Assembly (NCBI RefSeq): GCF_003122325.1
Contig: NZ_QFBC01000005.1
Location: 62,001 to 126,000, forward strand
DNA: 64,000 nucleotides
Source of the DNA: Rhizobium album
GTDB lineage: Bacteria; Pseudomonadota; Alphaproteobacteria; Rhizobiales; Rhizobiaceae
Direction of reading: 5' to 3'
Shown: positions 52,244 through 61,973 of the stretch, piece by piece
Numbering within the stretch: position 1 is the first letter of the stretch
Layout: every line of letters starts with the position of its first letter
Notes under the pieces: model-generated
The model's database searches: none
What the model was told of the DNA's origin: nothing
What the model saw: only the letters and a program-made list of their open reading frames with translations
Program-made: the position numbers and the translations under genes

Positions 52244-53152
52244 TCACGCCGCCTTTTCATGTTCCCAGAAATAGACCGTCGCCGGCTCCGGCTCCCAAAT
52301 GCGGGCGGTCTCGATGCCCGGCAGGTTGACCAGGGCGCGGTATTCCGAGCCGAACGCGACATATTGGTCCGTCTCGGCCATCACGGCGGGTTTGCAGGCG
52401 ATGGCGTCGCGCAGCACGCCGAAACCGGATCTGGTGCCGACGACGAAGGTGAAGAAGCCGTCGAGATCCTTGACGGCGCCATCCAGCGCCTGCCCGAGGT
52501 TCTTGCCCCGTGCCATTTCCGCCGTCAGGTAGGCGGCGGCGACTTCCGAGTCGTTCTCCGTCTCGAAGGTCATGCCTTCGCGAACCAGTTCGCGGCGCAG
52601 ATTGTTGTGGTTGGAAAGCGAGCCGTTGTGCACCAGGCACTGGTCGGCGCCGGTGGAAAACGGATGAGCACCGAGCGTCGTCACCGCCGACTCCGTCGCC
52701 ATGCGCGTGTGGCCGATGCCGTGCGTGCCGCCCATCGCACGGATATCGAAACGACCGACGACATCCTTCGGCAAGCCGGTTTCCTTGTAGATCTCGATGG
52801 TCTCGCCACTCGACATCACCCGCACGTCCGGCCGGATCGAGGCCAGCACGGCGCGGGCGACACCCAGCCATTCGGGATCGACGCCGATGACGGCATGGCT
52901 GTCCTTGACCACCACCTCGACCTTGTCGCCGATGGCCGCGCCGAGATCGTGCTCGAGGTTTTCGAAATCGCGGCCGGGATGGGGCGATTGCACCGTCAGC
53001 TTGGCGCGCACCGGATCGGGCGCGCCGTAGATGGCGATGCCGGCGCTATCGGGGCCGCGATCGGTCATGGTCACCAGCATGTCGGAGAGCAGCGCCCCCA
53101 GATGCGGCTCAAGGGCCCGATCTTTCAGAAACAAACCAACAATCCCACACAT
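52244..53152 (-). CDS. glxB: GlxB: class II glutamine amidotransferase-type subunit (probable N-methylglutamate synthase subunit A)
   Basis: A 302-residue Ntn-type amidotransferase. The nucleophile Cys2 is exposed in MCGIVGLFLKDR, and TMTDRGPDSAGIAIYG and HTRMATESAVTTLGAHPFSTG are the glutamine-binding motifs. In the GlxBCD/MgsABC complex it would supply or exchange the amino or methylamino group. First gene of the operon; its leader contains an AT-rich stretch (about 53215-53245). Confidence 0.9.
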   Translation of the reverse strand: MCGIVGLFLKDRALEPHLGALLSDMLVTMTDRGPDSAGIAIYGAPDPVRAKLTVQSPHPGRDFENLEHDLGAAIGDKVEVVVKDSHAVIGVDPEWLGVARAVLASIRPDVRVMSSGETIEIYKETGLPKDVVGRFDIRAMGGTHGIGHTRMATESAVTTLGAHPFSTGADQCLVHNGSLSNHNNLRRELVREGMTFETENDSEVAAAYLTAEMARGKNLGQALDGAVKDLDGFFTFVVGTRSGFGVLRDAIACKPAVMAETDQYVAFGSEYRALVNLPGIETARIWEPEPATVYFWEHEKAA

Positions 53153-53513
53153 AGACGATCTCCAGAAACCAGCCTCGACAGAGGCCTAACAGCAGCGGGT
53201 GAAAAAATCAACTTACAAGAAATTATATTTCATAAAAAGAAACACGCCTTCCGTATACACTTCAAGGCCCGCATTCCCTATGGCGGCTCGAAACCGGAGA
53301 CCGGCATGGCGCCGATGATCTTGACGGTCCATCGGACCCGTTCTCTTCGACCTTTGCTAACCACGTCCCGAAGCTCCAACCGGGAAAGCCGGAAATACAC
53401 CCGATGTTAAGGGGTCTATCGACCATTTAGAGCGGCCCGGCCTTGCCTCCGCAAGCCGTTATCCGCCCATGCGTCTGACGACGCTGCCAAAGCCCAGTGT
53501 CCCCAGGTGCCCG
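53153..53513. promoter_or_regulatory. Divergent region glxB / GT4 gene
   Basis: No gene is seen. The AT-rich segment 53213-53245 (AGAAATTATATTTCATAAAA) lies 60-90 bases before glxB and is the likely promoter region of that operon. Plus-strand promoter signals for the glycosyltransferase gene are not obvious. Confidence 0.45.
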
Positions 53514-54692
53514 ATGAACATGATCTCCACCGCCACCCCACAGGCGCTCCGCCGGACGAACGGCACCGCGCCGCTGATCGTCCACGTCACCCGGCAGTTT
53601 GCGCCGAGCCGCGGCGGGCTGGAGGATGTAATCGGCAATCTCTGCCGGCAATTGCTCAAGCGCGGTTTTCGCGTCCGTGTCGTCACCTGCAATTCGGTAT
53701 TCGCCGAGCCCGGCCCTCTCCTGCCGGCGCATGAGATCGTCGACGGCATCGAGGTGGTCCGCATTCCGTGGTCCGGCTCCACCCGTTATCCCATCGCTCC
53801 CCAGGTTTTCCGGCATCTCGCCGATGCCGACCTGATCCATGTCCACGCCATCGATTTCTTCTTCGACGCGCTGTCCTGGGGCCGTCTGCTGCACCGCCGG
53901 CCGATGGTGGCGACGACGCATGGCGGCTTCTTCCACACGCAAAAATATGCGGCGCTCAAGAAGATCTGGTTCCGCACCGTCACCCGCGCCTCGGCGCTCG
54001 GCTACCGGCGGCTGGTCTGCTGCAGCCAGTCCGATGCCGCCCTGTTTTCGCAGATCGCCGCAGAGCGGACCGTGACGATCGAAAACGGCGCCAACACCGA
54101 AAAATTCGCCGGCCGCGCCTCCCCGGCACCCGCCCGCCATATCGTCACGATCGGCCGCTTCTCGGTGAACAAGCGCCTCGACCGCCTCATCGCCATGATG
54201 CGGCCGCTCGTCCAAAGCAACCCGGAATGGCATCTCGACATTATCGGTGCCCCGTCCGACCTGTCGGCGACAGACCTTGAGAGGCAGATCGTGCAAGCCG
54301 GCCTGTCGCAACATGTTTCGATCCACGCCGGCGTGGCGGATGCCACGATCGCCGAACGCATAGGCAAGGCGTCCTTCTTCGCCTCGGCATCCGAATATGA
54401 GGGCTTTGGGGTCGTCGCCATCGAGGCGATGAGCGCCGGCCTCGTGCCGCTGCTGCACCCCAACGACGCCTATCGCAATCTTGCCGGTCGCCACGACTGC
54501 ATCCGGCTCGTGGATTTCAGCGAAGCGGACGGTGCCGCCCACGCCTTCGAGGATGCCTATCGTCATGCCCTCGACGGCACCGGCGCCTCCGGAAAGCGCA
54601 TCGTCGCGGAAGCCGCCACCTACTCCTGGCACAGCGTCGCGGACCGGTATGTCGATGTCTACGAGACGGTCCCCGCCAAACCCCGTCCCTGA
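53514..54692 (+). CDS. Family 4 glycosyltransferase
   Basis: A 392-residue GT-B glycosyltransferase of the GT4 family, probably acting on a nucleotide-sugar donor at the cytoplasmic membrane face. The N-terminus HVTRQFAPSRGGLEDVIGNL carries the acceptor-domain glycine motif; the donor domain has TIGRFSVNKRLDRLIAMM and the retaining EX7E motif in ASASEYEGFGVVAIEAMS. The ATG at 53514 follows AGGTG; an ATG at 53469 adds 15 residues. It starts an operon with the flippase and hydrolase genes. Confidence 0.88.
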   Translation: MNMISTATPQALRRTNGTAPLIVHVTRQFAPSRGGLEDVIGNLCRQLLKRGFRVRVVTCNSVFAEPGPLLPAHEIVDGIEVVRIPWSGSTRYPIAPQVFRHLADADLIHVHAIDFFFDALSWGRLLHRRPMVATTHGGFFHTQKYAALKKIWFRTVTRASALGYRRLVCCSQSDAALFSQIAAERTVTIENGANTEKFAGRASPAPARHIVTIGRFSVNKRLDRLIAMMRPLVQSNPEWHLDIIGAPSDLSATDLERQIVQAGLSQHVSIHAGVADATIAERIGKASFFASASEYEGFGVVAIEAMSAGLVPLLHPNDAYRNLAGRHDCIRLVDFSEADGAAHAFEDAYRHALDGTGASGKRIVAEAATYSWHSVADRYVDVYETVPAKPRP

Positions 54693-54892
54693 AAGCGGGT
54701 CAGTCGCCGGCTCGGCGTCAGCATCGGCGCTGTGCGGAATGGGCACAGCGCCTTGTCACAAACACCGAATTGCGGACAATCCGATACAATCGACATGCAG
54801 AACCTTAAGCTCTTTCGCATAAAAAACCCATCCGGTTGCCCCGCAGAAGGACGAGGCCGGCGACAGGCGTTGCAACGGAGGTGGTGCGCAAG

Positions 54893-56410
54893 ATGAGCAA
54901 GGGCATCATGGCGAATTCGCTGCTGAACGCGGCGGCCGGCTTGACCATGCTCGTCACGGGTTTTGCCTGCTCGATCATCGCTGCCCGGCTGCTCGGCCCC
55001 GAGGCGAACGGCATCATCACCTTTTCCTTCTGGCTGTCGACGACGGCAACCATGATCGCCGGGCTCGGCACCGACGTCATCCTGCCGCGCATGCTGCCGC
55101 AGCTGAAGGCGCGCGGATACGACGCCATGGCCCGCCGCGGTTTTGGCGCCCATCTCGCCCGCGTCGTCGTCACCGTCGTGTTTTTCATCCTCTGCCTCTA
55201 CGCCGCCAGCTATTATGAAACCGAACGGCTGCACTGGGCCTCGACGGCACCGGACGTGCTGATCATCACCGGATTGCTGTTCCTCGTCCAATCACTCGGC
55301 ATGATGTCGATCAGCTTCATGATCGGCGAGCAGCAGGTCTCGACCTTCTTCAAGCTGACGCTCCTATCGGCGGCGCTGCAGTTGAGCGTCGTGCTGTTCG
55401 GTGCCTTGTATTACGGCGTTGCCGGCGCGCTCGTCGGTTATGTCGTCGGCCAGGGTGTTTTCTTCGTCTACGCCATCCGGCTGTTTGCCGTGCGGCCGAA
55501 TGCCTGCGGCACCCATGCCGGGACGCTCGCCGGCAGCTCCGCCGTCATCTCGTTGCAGATCGTCATCGATTCGATCTTCCTCAACCGCATCGAGCTTCTG
55601 TTCCTGCAGCAATTCCACGGTGTCCAGCTCGTCGGTTTTTACGCCATCGGCCTGTCGCTCGCCAATCTGGCGCTGCAGCTGCCGGTGCAACTGACCGGCA
55701 CCCTGGTCCCCTATTATACCGAACAGCTGCAGGCGCAGCCGAACGGCAAGCTGCCCGTCCGGCTGTTCGAGGACCTGATCCGCAGCCTTGCCTATTTCAC
55801 GCTGCCGATGAGCCTCGGGCTTGCCGCCATCTCGTGGGAAATGGTCTCCGAGGTCTATGGCGAAGCCTTCCTGCCGGCCGGCAACATCGTCGCCATCCTG
55901 GCGCTGAGCGCCCCGGTGTCGGTTTTCGTGCAGATCGCCACCAAATACCTCTTCGCCATCGACCGCGAACGCGACCGGCTGAAGATCGGCATTGCCGGCG
56001 CCATCGCCATGGTGCTCGGCTGCCTCGCCCTCGTTCCCCATTTCGGCGGAGAAGGGGCGGCGCTGACGCGTGTCGCCGCGCTGCTGATCATGAGCGTTCT
56101 CCTGGTGCGCCGCATGGATTTCGACGGATCGCTGGCACCGATGTTCGCTTCTCTGGTGCGGATTCTCGTCGCTTCGATCGGCTGCGCCGTCGCCGCCTTC
56201 TTCGTCGCCGATGCCGTCGACGGCCTCGCCGGCGTCGGTCTCGCGATCCTCGCCGGGGTGGCAGTCTATGCCCTGGCGTTGCGCCTGCTGCGTGTCGTGC
56301 CGCCCGACGACATCGCGCTGATGGAACGGCTGCTGCAAAAACTGCCCGGCCGGCTGAAAGGCCCCGGCCGGCACATGCTCAACCTGATCGCCAGCGGCAA
56401 ACCCGTCTGA
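54893..56410 (+). CDS. Wzx-like polysaccharide flippase
   Basis: A 505-residue protein with about 12-14 membrane helices, of the polysaccharide-transport (MATE/MVF) superfamily. The start is the ATG at 54893 with GGAGG 10 bases upstream; the frame also opens at a TTG at 54836. The N-terminus NSLLNAAAGLTMLVTGFACSIIAARLLGPEANGI is the family's first helix pair with the LLGPE motif. It would move a lipid-linked glycan across the inner membrane. It lies between the glycosyltransferase and hydrolase genes. Confidence 0.9.
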   Translation: MSKGIMANSLLNAAAGLTMLVTGFACSIIAARLLGPEANGIITFSFWLSTTATMIAGLGTDVILPRMLPQLKARGYDAMARRGFGAHLARVVVTVVFFILCLYAASYYETERLHWASTAPDVLIITGLLFLVQSLGMMSISFMIGEQQVSTFFKLTLLSAALQLSVVLFGALYYGVAGALVGYVVGQGVFFVYAIRLFAVRPNACGTHAGTLAGSSAVISLQIVIDSIFLNRIELLFLQQFHGVQLVGFYAIGLSLANLALQLPVQLTGTLVPYYTEQLQAQPNGKLPVRLFEDLIRSLAYFTLPMSLGLAAISWEMVSEVYGEAFLPAGNIVAILALSAPVSVFVQIATKYLFAIDRERDRLKIGIAGAIAMVLGCLALVPHFGGEGAALTRVAALLIMSVLLVRRMDFDGSLAPMFASLVRILVASIGCAVAAFFVADAVDGLAGVGLAILAGVAVYALALRLLRVVPPDDIALMERLLQKLPGRLKGPGRHMLNLIASGKPV

Positions 56411-56438
56411 GCTGCAACGAGAGGAGACCGATGCGACG

Positions 56439-58268
56439 ATGACGATACACGCGACAGTCCAGCCCTCGGCCGTAGCGTCGGATGAAAACGCGCTCGCAAA
56501 GGCGGCGGCTCTTCCGGTCACCTTCTCGCAGACGGTCGGGCTCTACATGCCGCCAAAACCAGGCACTGCCAGCAGCAATATCGCGGTCCTGCTCGTCAGC
56601 CCCTGGGGCTACGAGGAAATGTGCGTGCGCAAGTTTTGGCGTATGCTGGCGGAAGATCTGGCCGCGGCGGGCATCGCCAGCCTGCGCTTCGATTATCCCG
56701 GCACCGGCGATGCCCTCGATGTAACCGATACCGCCTCCGGTCTCGACCTGTGGCGCGACAGCATTCTCGAGGCGGCGACGCAGCTGCGCAGCCTGTCCGG
56801 TGCCGGCGACCTCATCCTTGTCGGCCATGGCCTCGGTGCCGCGCTCGCCTGCGAAGCCGCTGATACTATCGGCAATGTCGAAGGCGTTGCGCTGCTGGCG
56901 CCGGTCATCTCCGGCCGCGCCTATCTGCGCGAGCTTTCGGCCTGGTCGCGCATGGTCCGGGGCGCTGCGGAAACGGGAGACGGCCTGACGGTCGCCGGTA
57001 TCACCATGCCGGACGCCATCGGCGCCGGCATCAGGCAGATCAACCTCGGCAAACACGAGACGGCACCGGCCCGCCATTGCTTTGTCGCCGCCCGCGCCGA
57101 CAGGCCCGGAGACGGCGAACTCGGGGCACGGTTCCAGGCGGCGGGTGCCTCGGTCGAAACCGTTCCTTACGAGGATTACGACCAGCTGGTCGGCAATCTG
57201 GTGTTTTCCAGGCCGCCGCTCGCCGTCATCGAGGCCGTCGTCAACTGGGTAAAATGGGTGGAGGCCGCCAGGCCGCAAGCTCCCGCCCTGCCCGTCAGGA
57301 TGCCAGCTGACCCGCCGCCGCTCCAGGGCGAAAACTTCCGCGAAACACCGCTGCGCTTCGGCGACAACGGCCGGCTGTTCGGCATCCTCTGCGAACCGGC
57401 CGATGGCCGGCGCAGGGGCGCCACCGTCATCATGCTGACCACGGCCTATGAACGCATGTCGGGCTGGGGCCGGGTGGCGACGGAAACCGCCAGAAAGCTC
57501 GCCGCCGCCGGCATAGCCTCGCTGCGCTTCGACGCCGCCAATGCCGCCGACAGCCCGCCCGTTGCCGGCGCCCCGCAGCAGATCATCTATTCCGATGCGC
57601 AATATGACGATGTCGATGCCGCCGTCGCGCTGATCGCCAGCCGCGGCCTCGGCCCGGTCGTCATCGCCGGGCGCTGCAGTGGCGGATACCTTGCCGTCCG
57701 GGCCGTTGCGCGCGACGCCCGCATCCGCGGCGCGGTCTCGGCAAACCCTTACGCTTTCTTCTGGGATGGCAGCCAGTCGATCGAGGAACTGTTGCAATTC
57801 GTGCCGCAGCAGCTCTCCACCTACGGCGTCAAACTCTTCCGGGCGCATACCTGGCGGCGGATCGCCAGCGGCCAGGTCAACCTCAAATACGCCGTCATCA
57901 ACACGCTGCGGTCCTTGCGCAAACGCAGCCTCAAATTCGCCGGCCCGCTGTTCGAAGCCATTCCCTCGCTGTCGCGCGAGCGCCGCGAGGTGCATCACGT
58001 CTTCCAGGCGATCGAGGCGCACGGCACGGAACTGTCGCTGCTCTACAGCCAGGCCGATGTCGGGCTCAACCATTTCAGCCTGCATTTCGGCAATGACGGC
58101 GCCGGCCTGGCGCGGTATCCGAATGCCCGCTTCGTGATCGTTGCCAACGCCGATCACGATCTCACCACACCGCATTTCCGCGCTCTCTATCAGCGAGAAA
58201 TCGAAGCGGTGGCGCTGAAGTGTTTCCCCGAAGGGCGGGAGCCTGCAACGGCCCAGGCTTGCCGATAA
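56439..58268 (+). CDS. Tandem alpha/beta-hydrolase with altered nucleophile elbows
   Basis: A 609-residue protein with two hydrolase domains. Domain 1 (about 20-280) has the elbow GHGLG at 129-133, with Gly131 where Ser should be. Domain 2 (about 310-600) has GRCSGG, placing Cys413 at the nucleophile position, and a late candidate His in ANADHDLTTPH. Both domains share the SLRFDYPG/SLRFDAAN strand. Domain 1 is probably inactive and domain 2 either a Cys-based hydrolase or an acyltransferase. It is 29 bases after the flippase gene, so a role in modifying the exported glycan is likely but inferred. Confidence 0.8.
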   Translation: MTIHATVQPSAVASDENALAKAAALPVTFSQTVGLYMPPKPGTASSNIAVLLVSPWGYEEMCVRKFWRMLAEDLAAAGIASLRFDYPGTGDALDVTDTASGLDLWRDSILEAATQLRSLSGAGDLILVGHGLGAALACEAADTIGNVEGVALLAPVISGRAYLRELSAWSRMVRGAAETGDGLTVAGITMPDAIGAGIRQINLGKHETAPARHCFVAARADRPGDGELGARFQAAGASVETVPYEDYDQLVGNLVFSRPPLAVIEAVVNWVKWVEAARPQAPALPVRMPADPPPLQGENFRETPLRFGDNGRLFGILCEPADGRRRGATVIMLTTAYERMSGWGRVATETARKLAAAGIASLRFDAANAADSPPVAGAPQQIIYSDAQYDDVDAAVALIASRGLGPVVIAGRCSGGYLAVRAVARDARIRGAVSANPYAFFWDGSQSIEELLQFVPQQLSTYGVKLFRAHTWRRIASGQVNLKYAVINTLRSLRKRSLKFAGPLFEAIPSLSRERREVHHVFQAIEAHGTELSLLYSQADVGLNHFSLHFGNDGAGLARYPNARFVIVANADHDLTTPHFRALYQREIEAVALKCFPEGREPATAQACR

Positions 58269-58432
58269 CCTCCCCTCCGTTATCCTCTGGCTCGTCCCGA
58301 GGACCTGCCAACGTCTCTCAAGCCATTGATGATAAAGGCTGTATCCGATGTGCTTGGATGCTCGGAACAAGGCCGCGAATGACGGGGTGGAGGCAGTGGC
58401 TGCTTGTCCGCGGCCCGACCGAACGGCTTTCC

Positions 58433-60910
58433 CTAAAATCGAATGATCCGGCGGCTGCCAATGTGGCTGATTTCGCCGCCGGGCAAGGCGGACACATCGA
58501 CACCGTACCGCGGCAGCAGCCTTATCCGTTTGCGGCCGCCCGGCGGCAGATGGAACCAGTCCTCTTCGGCCCGATATCCCTCCGCCTCGATGTGCAGCGA
58601 CTGGGCAAAACGCTTCGTCTCCAGATCGAGGCACCAGCCGCGGTCCGACTTCACCAGCGAAACCTCGATGTCGGTATCATAAAACGCCCTGCTGCGGCCG
58701 AGCGGGAAATCGAAGGCTTCGGCCATCACCTCGCCCGCACCGTCCAGCAGGCGCGCCACCGTCACCTCGTGGGAGGGCGGGCCGAAGCGGAAGGCATAGG
58801 TGGTGTCGAAAAACGCGCCGAACAGGTCCGTCGCCGCAAAGCTCTGTTTTCCACGCGGCGGCAGTGTCAGGGAATGGCGCCCGGAGACCACCACCTGTTC
58901 GCCATTGCGCAGGCAGGCAAGTTCGAGTGTGCCGGTCCATGTCTGCGGCGTTTCGTTGAGCACATGGGCATAGAGCCCGTTGGTGCCTTCGTCGGTCAGG
59001 ATCACCTGCAGCGGGCGGAAGGCGCGGCGCAGGCCGTACCAGACCGGTTTCGGCTCGCCGGTCGCGTCGATCACGCCCCAGCCGGCACCGGGCAGCAGGT
59101 CCTGCAGGGTCCAGACGAGCGCGCCGTTGCAGAAAGAGCCGGGCCGGCGCCACTCGCCGTAGATCGCCTCCACCACTTCGGCCGTGACGGCACGGGAGAG
59201 ATCGAGATAGCTGTCGGGCTCCTCGCGGCGCAATCGTGCGGGGTCGGCGGCAAAGATCTCCTGCAGGTAAAAATCGCGGATGTCCTCGAAATCCCAGGAG
59301 GCAGAACGATCCCGCGGCACCCGCTCCTTCCAGCGCGGATGATGCAGCGCCGGCACCGGCAGGTGCTGCATAAGCGTGCGCGCCTGCGGCACATGGGCAA
59401 AGGCAAGGCTTTCGGCGGCAAACCGCACCTGGGCGCGCCGCGCATCGTCGAGCGGCCGGCAATAGGCGCCGACGCCGTAATAATGGGTCACGCCCTCGTT
59501 CGGCGAAAACGGCATGGCGCCGCCGCACGGCGAATTGGCGACATAAGGCACATCTGCCCGCCCCTTGCCGCAGACATCGGGAAGGATCTCCTCGGTCAGC
59601 GTTCCCTTCCATATGCGTTCCGGCAGCCCGAGCATCGCCCCCTGCTGGTAGATCTCGCTGCCGCCGCAGAGGACGGCGAGCGACGGCGATGCCTGGATAC
59701 CGTCCAACAATTGCTCCACCTCGCGCCGCACATGCGCGACAAAGGCGTCGTCCTTCGCCGGATAATCGAAATTGGCGAACATCAGGTCCTGCCAGACCAT
59801 CAGGCCGAGTTCATCGCAGATCTCGAAAAAGGCCGGCGTCTCGTAGGCCATCGTGCCGCCGATGCGCAGCATGTTCATGCCCGCGTCCCGGGCGCTCAGA
59901 AGCCAGGGGCGATAGTCCTCCTTGGCGCCGGGAAGGCGGACGATATCCGCCGTCGTCCACACCGCGCCGCGGCAGAACACCCGTTCGCCATTGACGACGA
60001 CGGCAAAATCCTTGCCGTCCTGCCCGCGATCGATCTCAAGACTGCGGAAGCCGACCTTGCCGAGCGGGATGGTTTTTCCACCGACGAAAAGATGCGCGTC
60101 GTAAAGGTGCGGCTGGCCATGCGTATGCGGCCACCAGGCCTCGACCTGCGGCAGCGTCAGCGCCGCCTGCCAGCGACCATCGGCGGCACGCGTGACGGCG
60201 CAACTCTCGCCGGCGCATTCGAGGCGGACATCGGAGAGATCCGCGGCGCAGGCGAAGGAAAGATCGAGGACACCTGCCCCACCCTCGGCCAATCTGGCGG
60301 CGAGCGACAGGTCGGTGGTGATGTGTTCCACATCGTCCACTTTCAGAAGCGAAACGGCCCGCCAGGGGCCAATGGCATCGATCGGCGGGCACCAGCCGGG
60401 CATGTGTCCGAGTGCCGTGGTACGCACCAGCCGCAGGCCTTGTGTCTCCATCATCTGCGGCCGCCAGCGGGCACGCGGTCCGCTCGCATCGAGAAAAGGA
60501 CGCAACGCCCTAAAGCAGATCGCCAGCCGGTCTTCCGCCCCTGTCAGGACGACATCCACCGCATGCGCTTCGAACATGCTGCTGGAAGTCAGGAAGCGCT
60601 CGTCGTTCAGGTAGACTTCGGCAACGGTCGCCAGTCCCTCGAAGCGCAATTGCGCCGCACCGCTGCCGAATTCCGTCAGCGTGCGAACATACCAGACGTC
60701 CTTGTCGTGGAGTGGTTGCGGCTTCTCGCGGTCGAAAAGCCCGGCATGTTCCAGCGCCTGCGCCACCGTGCCCGGCACCGGCGCCGGCAGGCCGGCCGTT
60801 GCGTCGACGGTTGCCGGTCCGGCATGCGCCCCGGCGGCGGTCACCACCAATGCCCACCCTTCGGAAAGCGGCCTGTGCGTGCCGCCGGAAAGAGAGAGGC
60901 TACGTGGCAT
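58433..60910 (-). CDS. Glycoside hydrolase family 2 (beta-mannosidase-like)
   Basis: An 825-residue GH2 enzyme. The N-terminal sugar-binding beta domain (VPGTVAQALEHAGLF, DVWYVRTLTEF) is followed by an immunoglobulin-like domain and a TIM barrel from about residue 300. The acid/base Glu is in LCGGSE (GNSE in mannosidases) and the nucleophile is probably the Glu of RFAAESLAF. No signal peptide is seen, so it works in the cytoplasm or acts on precursors. It is the last gene of the operon with the carrier-protein ligase. Confidence 0.85.
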   Translation of the reverse strand: MPRSLSLSGGTHRPLSEGWALVVTAAGAHAGPATVDATAGLPAPVPGTVAQALEHAGLFDREKPQPLHDKDVWYVRTLTEFGSGAAQLRFEGLATVAEVYLNDERFLTSSSMFEAHAVDVVLTGAEDRLAICFRALRPFLDASGPRARWRPQMMETQGLRLVRTTALGHMPGWCPPIDAIGPWRAVSLLKVDDVEHITTDLSLAARLAEGGAGVLDLSFACAADLSDVRLECAGESCAVTRAADGRWQAALTLPQVEAWWPHTHGQPHLYDAHLFVGGKTIPLGKVGFRSLEIDRGQDGKDFAVVVNGERVFCRGAVWTTADIVRLPGAKEDYRPWLLSARDAGMNMLRIGGTMAYETPAFFEICDELGLMVWQDLMFANFDYPAKDDAFVAHVRREVEQLLDGIQASPSLAVLCGGSEIYQQGAMLGLPERIWKGTLTEEILPDVCGKGRADVPYVANSPCGGAMPFSPNEGVTHYYGVGAYCRPLDDARRAQVRFAAESLAFAHVPQARTLMQHLPVPALHHPRWKERVPRDRSASWDFEDIRDFYLQEIFAADPARLRREEPDSYLDLSRAVTAEVVEAIYGEWRRPGSFCNGALVWTLQDLLPGAGWGVIDATGEPKPVWYGLRRAFRPLQVILTDEGTNGLYAHVLNETPQTWTGTLELACLRNGEQVVVSGRHSLTLPPRGKQSFAATDLFGAFFDTTYAFRFGPPSHEVTVARLLDGAGEVMAEAFDFPLGRSRAFYDTDIEVSLVKSDRGWCLDLETKRFAQSLHIEAEGYRAEEDWFHLPPGGRKRIRLLPRYGVDVSALPGGEISHIGSRRIIRF

Positions 60911-60999
60911 GATGAAACGCGCTCCGGTTGGACGTTGCTGTCGTTCTCGGTGATTCCCGGCCGTCTTGCCAGCCGGCCGGCTCCGTGTATGGGTGAAAA

Positions 61000-61965
61000 T
61001 CAGCCGATCCGGCGGCCGAGATCGTCCATGAGGCTGTCCCAGGCATCCGCAGCCGGCGCCAGCGCTGTCGCCAGCGGTTCGAATTTCTTGCGCGTCACGG
61101 CCCGGGCAAGCTGGAACTGCACGGATTTCGCCACCTCGGAAATCCGTCGCGCCTGCGTTGCCGCATGATCGAATTCGCCCGGCGCCAGCCAGTCCAGGTG
61201 GCTGCCCAGCAATTCGAAATTCGCCCCCACCTGCCTGAGCGTGTTGAACGCATATTTGTGGAAAAACCCGAACGGACGCTCGGCAATCGCCTCCACCTGC
61301 TGCGGGAAGACGGCCGAAAAGGCGCGGAGCGGATTGGCCTCCGGCCGGCGGCGGAAATGGACCTGCAGCAGGCGCCGCGCTTCGGCGTGCTGGTGTTCTC
61401 CGCCGGGCGCGACCGCCGGGAATTTGGCGAATTCCGTATAAGGCAAAAACGGCGGATCGGTTTCGTCGAGGTGGTGCTGAAACAGGCCGTCGAAATCATC
61501 CCCCTGCAGGCCGAAATAACCGCCATTGTGGAAATATTCCATTGCCCGCCGCTCCGGGTCGAGGCGGTTGATGGCAACCGTTGTCTTGCCGTGCTCCTTG
61601 CGATAGGCCACGCCCTGCGTGTCGGGCATGAAAAAGCTGTCCATTTCGAGCAGGCACAACCGCCCGCGGCCGATCTGCTGCGCGACATGGCCCTTGACGT
61701 CGTCGAAGATCGCCAGCTCCGCCACCCGGATACCGTAGAGGCTTTCGAGATCCTCCAGCGGCACCTTGAAGAAGGTCAGCTGGTCGCCCTCGAAATCCTG
61801 CGTCAGCGTAAAGCCGAGCATCGCTTCCGGCGCGACGCCGAAGGACGACAGCACCTCGATCCACAGGTCGACGTAACAATTGGTTTCCGGCCACATCCGC
61901 CCGGCCGCATGCAGCGCATGCGGCGCGTAGGTGGCCGGATCGAGTTTGGCAAAGACGGCCTGCAT
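61000..61965 (-). CDS. DUF1839 protein
   Basis: A 321-residue member of DUF1839, a family of unknown function repeatedly found next to amino acid:[carrier protein] ligases. N-terminal WPETNCYVDLWIEVLSSFG and LTQDFEGDQLTFFKVP are conserved-looking blocks; the rest is helical. The ATG at 61965 lies 8 bases after the ligase stop. It may be an acyl- or aminoacyl-transferase that uses the loaded carrier, but that is inference from its constant company. Confidence 0.82.
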   Translation of the reverse strand: MQAVFAKLDPATYAPHALHAAGRMWPETNCYVDLWIEVLSSFGVAPEAMLGFTLTQDFEGDQLTFFKVPLEDLESLYGIRVAELAIFDDVKGHVAQQIGRGRLCLLEMDSFFMPDTQGVAYRKEHGKTTVAINRLDPERRAMEYFHNGGYFGLQGDDFDGLFQHHLDETDPPFLPYTEFAKFPAVAPGGEHQHAEARRLLQVHFRRRPEANPLRAFSAVFPQQVEAIAERPFGFFHKYAFNTLRQVGANFELLGSHLDWLAPGEFDHAATQARRISEVAKSVQFQLARAVTRKKFEPLATALAPAADAWDSLMDDLGRRIG

Positions 61966-61973
61966 TGCGCCGG

